Part shown: piece by piece, positions 14,657 through 18,759 of the stretch
Layout of the letters: every line of letters begins with the position of its first letter
How positions within the stretch are numbered: the first letter of the stretch is position 1
Assembly: GCA_030018055.1 (NCBI GenBank)
Contig: JASEGN010000008.1
Coordinates: forward strand, 1 to 18,759
Source of the DNA: Candidatus Aenigmatarchaeota archaeon
Lineage (GTDB): Archaea; Aenigmatarchaeota; Aenigmatarchaeia; CG10238-14; SCSR01
Direction: 5' to 3'
DNA: 18,759 nucleotides
Made by a program: the position numbers and the translations under genes
Notes under the pieces: model-generated
Seen by the model: only the letters and a program-made list of their open reading frames with translations
Database searches by the model: none
Told to the model about the DNA's origin: nothing

Positions 14657-16219
14657 ATGAAGGAAAAAATTATCACAGCAGAAGAATTAGCAAAGGACAT
14701 GCGTGAGATTAGTGTAGCCGAATTTTTCGAGAGGAATAAACATTTTTTAGGTTATGAAAATCCTACTAAGGGATTGCTCACTGTAGTAAAAGAGGCAGTT
14801 GATAATAGTTTAGAATTTAGTACTGAAGCTGGAATTTTACCAGAGGTGAAGATTAAAGTTAAACAAATAACTGAAGATAGGTTTAAAGTTTTAGTCGAGG
14901 ATAATGGGCCAGGAATTGTCAAAGAACAGTTACCGAGAGCATTCGCAAAGGTTTTATATGGCTCGAGATTTCATACATTAAAACAATCTAGAAGCTTGTT
15001 TGGTATAGGAATAAAGGGAGCTTGTCTTTATTCCCAGCTTACCACGGGTAAGCCAATAAAAGTTGAAAGTAGCAGTGGTAAAGGCCCTACCCACATTTTT
15101 GAACTGATGATAGACGTTGCTAAAAATGAGCCAAAGATAATCTCACATGCCACGAAAGAAAATCCGAGTGGATGGCGTGGTATTAAAATTGAGATGGAAG
15201 TTGAAGGTAGATATATTAGCGGTGGTCACTCGATATCAAATTACTTAAAACAAACTGCTATGGCAAATCCATTTGCAAAAATTAGTTTTGATGGACCTGA
15301 TGGAAAAATTGTTTTTAAAAGAGTTACAAGAAAGCTACCACCAAGACCAAAGGAGATTAAGCCCCATCCTTATGGAGTTGAAATAGGTATTTTAAGAAGG
15401 ATGTTAGCCGCGACAAAGGCAAAAAATATTGTTGCTTTTTTAAATACGGAGTTTAGCAGAGTTGGTAAGAGATCTGCCCAACAAATGTGTAAGAAAGCTA
15501 GGATAGAGTTTGATAGAAAACCACAATCTCTAACCATGGAAGAATCTGAAAAATTATATAAAGCTGTTAAAGCAACGAAGCTAATGGCACCACCAACAAA
15601 TTGCCTATCCCCACTTGGAGAGGAGTTATTAATTGAGGGGTTAAAGAAAGAGACTGGAGCAGAGCACGTAGTTGCTGTTACCAGGACTCCCACAGTCTAT
15701 AAAGGCCATCCCTTTGAAGTGGAAGTGGCTCTCGGGTATGGAGGTTCATTACCTGAAGAAAGTGCCCTATTGTTTAGATTTGCAAATAAGGTTCCCCTCT
15801 TTTATCATCAAGGCGATTGTGTTATAACTGAAGCTGTTAAAGAGGTTGATTGGCATCGGTATGGAATTTCCCAGTCTAAAGGTCAATTACCTGGTGGTCC
15901 TCTAGCTATTCTAGTTCACTTCGCTTCAGTTTGGGTACCTTTTACCTCAGAGGGAAAACAAGCTATAGCATGTTACCCTGAAATTTTAAAAGAAATAAAA
16001 CTTGCTTTGCAAGATGCAGGAAGAGAATTAGCTAGGTACATAAGGAAAAAGGCTAAGCTAAGAGAAAGTATGTTAAGGAGGGAGATATTCGAGAGGTATT
16101 CCATAGTAGTTGCTGAATCTTTGGCGGAACTAACAGAGAAAGATAGAGAGGATATACTAAAAAAATTATTAGCTTACTCTAAATCCAACCTTCAACGAGA
16201 AGATAGAAAATCAGATTAA
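14657..16219 (+). CDS. top6B: DNA topoisomerase VI subunit B (520 aa)
   Basis: This GHKL ATPase has the N box EAVDNS (Glu46, Asn50), the G1 box DNGPG (82-86) and the G2 box FGIGIKGA (115-122). The G2 box reads SRSLFGIGIKG instead of the frequent RGQQGIG. After the GHKL domain comes the H2TH-type insert (residues about 275-330, SLTMEESEKLYKAVKA). The transducer domain follows, with HQGDCVITEAVKEVDWHRYG and the ATP-contacting lysine loop VPFTSEGKQAIA. The length matches family members without an extra C-terminal domain. It binds ATP and acts as the dimerising clamp that controls DNA cleavage by Top6A in type IIB strand passage. The ATG follows AAGGAAG. Its 3' end overlaps the opposite-strand endonuclease by 9 bp; top6A is 1.4 kb downstream. 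Confidence 0.97.
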   Translation: MKEKIITAEELAKDMREISVAEFFERNKHFLGYENPTKGLLTVVKEAVDNSLEFSTEAGILPEVKIKVKQITEDRFKVLVEDNGPGIVKEQLPRAFAKVLYGSRFHTLKQSRSLFGIGIKGACLYSQLTTGKPIKVESSSGKGPTHIFELMIDVAKNEPKIISHATKENPSGWRGIKIEMEVEGRYISGGHSISNYLKQTAMANPFAKISFDGPDGKIVFKRVTRKLPPRPKEIKPHPYGVEIGILRRMLAATKAKNIVAFLNTEFSRVGKRSAQQMCKKARIEFDRKPQSLTMEESEKLYKAVKATKLMAPPTNCLSPLGEELLIEGLKKETGAEHVVAVTRTPTVYKGHPFEVEVALGYGGSLPEESALLFRFANKVPLFYHQGDCVITEAVKEVDWHRYGISQSKGQLPGGPLAILVHFASVWVPFTSEGKQAIACYPEILKEIKLALQDAGRELARYIRKKAKLRESMLRREIFERYSIVVAESLAELTEKDREDILKKLLAYSKSNLQREDRKSD

Positions 16220-17368
16220 TTTTCTTTCTACAATTATTTTTTCCAAAAATTCCTTATCTTTTGAAATATGTGCTCTACGACCTACTCTTATAGACTTAGT
16301 GTTATAAATTACACTATTCCAATCGAAGTTCACTTTTTCGATAAGATTTTTTATTTGCTCAAGTTTTAAGAGTGATTTTCCTCGAATAAATTTTCCAATG
16401 TTATCTTTGGATTTATTATTAATAATTTTTGCTATTTCTCGGTATCTAAGGTTCAAGGTCTCAAATAAACTTTTCCTAAAATTTTCCTCCAATTTTAAGT
16501 AAATATCAATTCTTTTCAAAACAACGTCGAATAACTTCTTTTTCCTACAAAGTAAACTAAATAAATTCATTTTCCATAGTTTTATGTAATTATCCCAACC
16601 TGTTACCTGTAAATACTCTCTATTTCTATTATCTTTTTTGATTTTTATTCGGTTAATTCCTTCTAACTCCAAACATTCTTTAACATAATTTCTATAGAAA
16701 TTTTCAGTCTTTAAATTGAACGAAAATGTAACCATAATTATTCTTTTCCCATTAGGTATTTTTTCTACTGAAATGCTACCATCAGCAGCAAATTCCCCTC
16801 TTAAAAATGCTTGCCTTAAATTTTTAGATTGCTTAATTAAAGGTAAAGATGAGTTTATAACTTGTTGAAACACTCTTCTAAAGACAGTGAAACTAATTTC
16901 AATACGAGAGGTTTCTTTACCATGTTTATTTCCACGGTAAATATGTATTCTGTTTTTGGATATTTTTAATAATCTAGACCATTTTTCTTTTAACTCTTCT
17001 TCATTTCCATATTTATAAGTCAAAGAAAATAACATCTGAAACTTTTTAAGATTAAATCTATTCAGAAAGAAATTTAGCATAAAAACTATAATTTCACTAT
17101 CTTTTGACACTAGGCAAACATTTCGAAAATTATTTTTAGCAAAATAACCATCTCCTAAATATAGTCCTATTCCTTCAGCAAATTCCTCATCTAGCTTAAT
17201 GAATCTAGGAAAAATTATAGGAATGGGTTGTGACTGGGGTCCAAGATTTTCATTTATGTATGATACTTTCACCTTGTTATCATTAAGATTTTCTATAACC
17301 GCTTTCTTATCCTTTAGCGCCTCTCTTGCAATTCCTACCAAATCTAATCTCATTTTATTCATAATCAT
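16211..17368 (-). CDS. Free-standing LAGLIDADG homing endonuclease (385 aa)
   Basis: The protein has two dodecapeptide motifs: AEGIGLYLGDG (residues 64-74) and FLRGEFAADG (188-197), both with the catalytic Asp. The pair means it can act as a monomer. The C-terminal 70 residues contain a helix-turn-helix-like stretch (YREIAKIINNKSKDNIGKFI). There is no N-terminal splicing block and no His-Asn end, so it is not an intein as it stands. It lies antisense between top6B and top6A, overlapping the end of top6B by 9 bp. Hand counts of four lines give about 26% GC here against about 41% in three lines of top6B, consistent with acquired DNA. ATGs at 17368, 17362 and 17353 are all possible starts. No other function is likely; the target site is unknown. 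Confidence 0.92.
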   Translation of the reverse strand: MIMNKMRLDLVGIAREALKDKKAVIENLNDNKVKVSYINENLGPQSQPIPIIFPRFIKLDEEFAEGIGLYLGDGYFAKNNFRNVCLVSKDSEIIVFMLNFFLNRFNLKKFQMLFSLTYKYGNEEELKEKWSRLLKISKNRIHIYRGNKHGKETSRIEISFTVFRRVFQQVINSSLPLIKQSKNLRQAFLRGEFAADGSISVEKIPNGKRIIMVTFSFNLKTENFYRNYVKECLELEGINRIKIKKDNRNREYLQVTGWDNYIKLWKMNLFSLLCRKKKLFDVVLKRIDIYLKLEENFRKSLFETLNLRYREIAKIINNKSKDNIGKFIRGKSLLKLEQIKNLIEKVNFDWNSVIYNTKSIRVGRRAHISKDKEFLEKIIVERKLI

Positions 17369-17407
17369 AATTAAAATTTGTTTTTAGAATTTACCTATTT
17401 TTCGAAA

Positions 17408-17414
17408 CACCTCC
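17408..17414 (-). promoter_or_regulatory. Orphan consensus Shine-Dalgarno (GGAGGTG)
   Basis: GGAGGTG on the minus strand matches the archaeal anti-SD complement exactly. The nearest annotated start on that strand is 39 bases downstream, and no ATG or TTG lies at 5-10 bases. The GTG within the motif opens a frame of only eight codons. Confidence 0.35.
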
Positions 17415-17447
17415 TTTCCAGTGAAATAGAGTGAAAATAAAAAATAA

Positions 17448-17459
17448 GGAAAATTTTCC
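17448..17459. repeat. 12-bp perfect palindrome GGAAAATTTTCC
   Basis: A perfect dyad in the gap upstream of both the endonuclease and top6A. It could be a regulator-binding site or chance in AT-rich DNA. Confidence 0.4.
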
Positions 17460-17626
17460 AAAAAAGAGAAAAAATATTAGCTAATTTCACAAAATAACTA
17501 ATAAAATCTTTATTTATTTAAGAGGCAACATAGATATCTTTGTGGATTTGAAAGATTATGATAAACTAAATTTCATATAAAATACACCTAAAATAAATTA
17601 TGGGATTAGTTTTTGTTTAAGAGAGT

Positions 17627-18709
17627 GTGGGAAAAATGAAAGTAGCAAAGGAAAAACTTAAGAAGTTAGGAGAGAAAGTTTTAGACGATATAGAAAGTGG
17701 TAAGAATCCTAGCATAGACATACCTTTAAGAACCCTGAGCAATGTAGTTTATGACCCAAAAACATGTAGCTTAACCCTTGGCAAAAAATCAGCAAAAAGG
17801 TTTTTATTTAATATAGCTCATGCAAAAAAGTTCACTCAAACCACCATGGTAGCAGCATTTTGTAATCAATTGTTAAAAGAGGGATTACATACAAGCTTGA
17901 GAGACATGTTTTATGCTTTGAAGAGAACCTTTCCAAATTCAGATGAGAACACATTTGAGGAAGAAAATCAATCTAACAGTGTATTAGTTGATTTAGAGGT
18001 TACTCTCAATACTTTGAGAGAACAGCTAAATCTTGCAGCAGATGTTAGAGGTAAGATGGTTGGAAGGATACTCATCAAAGATCGTGGAGATACCATAAAC
18101 TGTTCAAGGATGGGATCAGGCGGATGGGGCATTCCTAGTGTTGTAGAGGACATCCAATTTAAAAAAATTGACGCAAATTTTATTCTTGTTGTGGAGAAAA
18201 ATGCACTTTATGAGAGATTAAACGAAGATAAATTTTGGCAAAAATATAAGGCTATTCTAATCACTGTACAAGGTCAAGCAGCCAGAGGAGCAAGAAGACT
18301 AATTCAAAGACTATCTTTGGAGCAGAAACTTCCAGTTTATGTAGTTACTGACGCAAACAGCTGGGGATGGTACATCTATTCTGTAATTAAATATGGTAGT
18401 ATTTCACTCGCTCATGTCTCTGATAGACTGGGTACGCCAACTGCAAAATTTCTCGGAATGACAATTTCTGATATTGAAAGATTTGGATTACAAAACTTCA
18501 CTGAAAGAGCTACTGAAGTGGATATAAAAAGAGCACAAGAAATGTTAAAATACGAGTGGTTTAAACACCCTGCATGGCAAAAGGAGCTAAAGCTATTAAT
18601 TCAGAAGAAAATTAAGGCCGAAATAGAAGCTCTATCGGGAAGAGGTTTACGATTTGTGACAGAAACTTATCTTCCCACCAAGATAGAAAATCAAGAATTC
18701 TTACCATAA
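17627..18709 (+). CDS. top6A: DNA topoisomerase VI subunit A (Spo11-like) (360 aa)
   Basis: This is the catalytic subunit of type IIB topoisomerase VI. The winged-helix 5Y-CAP domain has SLRDMFYALK with the expected catalytic Tyr96. The linker has the typical GDTINCSRMGSGGWGIPS (residues 154-171). The Toprim domain has VVEKNA with Glu190 and the acidic-loop segment VTDANSWGWYIYSVIKYGS. There the usual DxDP(W/Y)G reads D242-A-N244-S-W-G, so the second Asp is Asn. The C-terminus (SDRLGTPTAKFLGMTISDIERFGL) is standard and the length of 360 is normal, with no frameshift. The start is GTG at 17627 or ATG at 17636; GTGTGG at 17625-17630 would serve the ATG. It pairs with Top6B, from which it is separated by the endonuclease gene. 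Confidence 0.96.
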   Translation: MGKMKVAKEKLKKLGEKVLDDIESGKNPSIDIPLRTLSNVVYDPKTCSLTLGKKSAKRFLFNIAHAKKFTQTTMVAAFCNQLLKEGLHTSLRDMFYALKRTFPNSDENTFEEENQSNSVLVDLEVTLNTLREQLNLAADVRGKMVGRILIKDRGDTINCSRMGSGGWGIPSVVEDIQFKKIDANFILVVEKNALYERLNEDKFWQKYKAILITVQGQAARGARRLIQRLSLEQKLPVYVVTDANSWGWYIYSVIKYGSISLAHVSDRLGTPTAKFLGMTISDIERFGLQNFTERATEVDIKRAQEMLKYEWFKHPAWQKELKLLIQKKIKAEIEALSGRGLRFVTETYLPTKIENQEFLP

Positions 18710-18759
18710 ATTTTTATTATAAAATTAAAAGTAGTAGAACTGTTGTAATCATCGATGTC
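18710..18759 (+). promoter_or_regulatory. Tail after top6A: T-rich run and possible TATA box
   Basis: TTTTTATTATAAAATTAAAA follows the top6A stop by a few bases. It may combine a T-rich transcript end with a TATA-like element for a next gene beyond the window. An ATG at 18755 is too close to the edge to judge. Confidence 0.25.

Larger units (their letters stand above)
17369..17626. promoter_or_regulatory. 258-bp AT-rich intergenic region between endonuclease and top6A
   Basis: No convincing gene is seen here. CATATAAAATAC at 17574-17585 is a TATA-like candidate for top6A, leaving a leader of about 20-25 bases. On the minus strand GGAGGTG (17414-17408) is a consensus archaeal Shine-Dalgarno but is 39 bases from the endonuclease ATG. 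A perfect 12-bp palindrome lies at 17448-17459 and a 10-bp palindrome ATTAGCTAAT at 17476-17485. The rest is low-complexity A/T sequence. The region may be the disrupted original top6B-top6A junction. Confidence 0.45.

Noticed and set aside
15002..15022. Top6B G2 box without the common RGQQGIG sequence, as a sign of inactivation
   Set aside because: The glycines needed for ATP binding (GIGIKG) are kept and all other ATPase motifs are intact. As far as I recall, other active Top6B lineages also lack the QQ residues.
1..18759. tRNA, rRNA or CRISPR arrays
   Set aside because: No regularly spaced repeats and no tRNA-like or rRNA-like sequence were seen in the short intergenic gaps. Covariance-model searches could not be run.

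Overview
The window is AT-rich archaeal DNA. It carries Cdc48, the translation initiation factor aIF1A, Rio1, a Dim2-like KH protein and both topoisomerase VI subunits, alongside class III signal peptides and TadA/TadC-type pilus genes. Shine-Dalgarno sites are of the GGTGA type and most genes abut or overlap. The run of pilin-like proteins with KA|Q or KG| leader junctions resembles what is seen in DPANN and some euryarchaeal genomes. The exact lineage cannot be fixed from the sequence alone.

Layout. 1-1635 is the 3' part of a cdc48 gene whose first AAA domain is interrupted by an intein; only the last 74 intein residues are in the window. aIF1A follows at 1639-1968. A cell-surface/secretion block occupies 1999-13323. 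It starts with a KaiC/ArlH-like ATPase on the minus strand, divergent from a five-gene plus-strand operon (2753-7148) of type IV pilin-like proteins, two of them unusually large. Converging on that operon is a minus-strand operon (13323 down to 7145): CBS-wHTH protein, pilus assembly ATPase carrying a complete 515-residue LAGLIDADG intein, two T2SSF/TadC membrane platform proteins, and a short canonical pilin. From 13358 the housekeeping block resumes: rio1, dim2-like, top6B and top6A, with a free-standing LAGLIDADG endonuclease on the opposite strand between the topoisomerase subunits.

How the parts fit. The ATPase, two platform proteins, major-pilin candidate and a separate operon of minor or large pilin-like subunits look like one surface filament machine. 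The CBS protein (translationally coupled to the ATPase) and the KaiC-like ATPase are likely regulators or accessory motors. aIF1A, Rio1, Dim2 and topoisomerase VI are commonly neighbours in archaea, so the pilus block looks like an insertion into that cluster.

Points most worth checking: (1) the 633-residue pilin-like protein with apparent tandem beta-sandwich domains, a possible tip adhesin; (2) Top6A has Asn where the second Asp of the Toprim DxD motif is expected; (3) three LAGLIDADG-type elements in under 19 kb, two of them inteins in P-loop ATPases with similar C-termini and the same +1 Thr.
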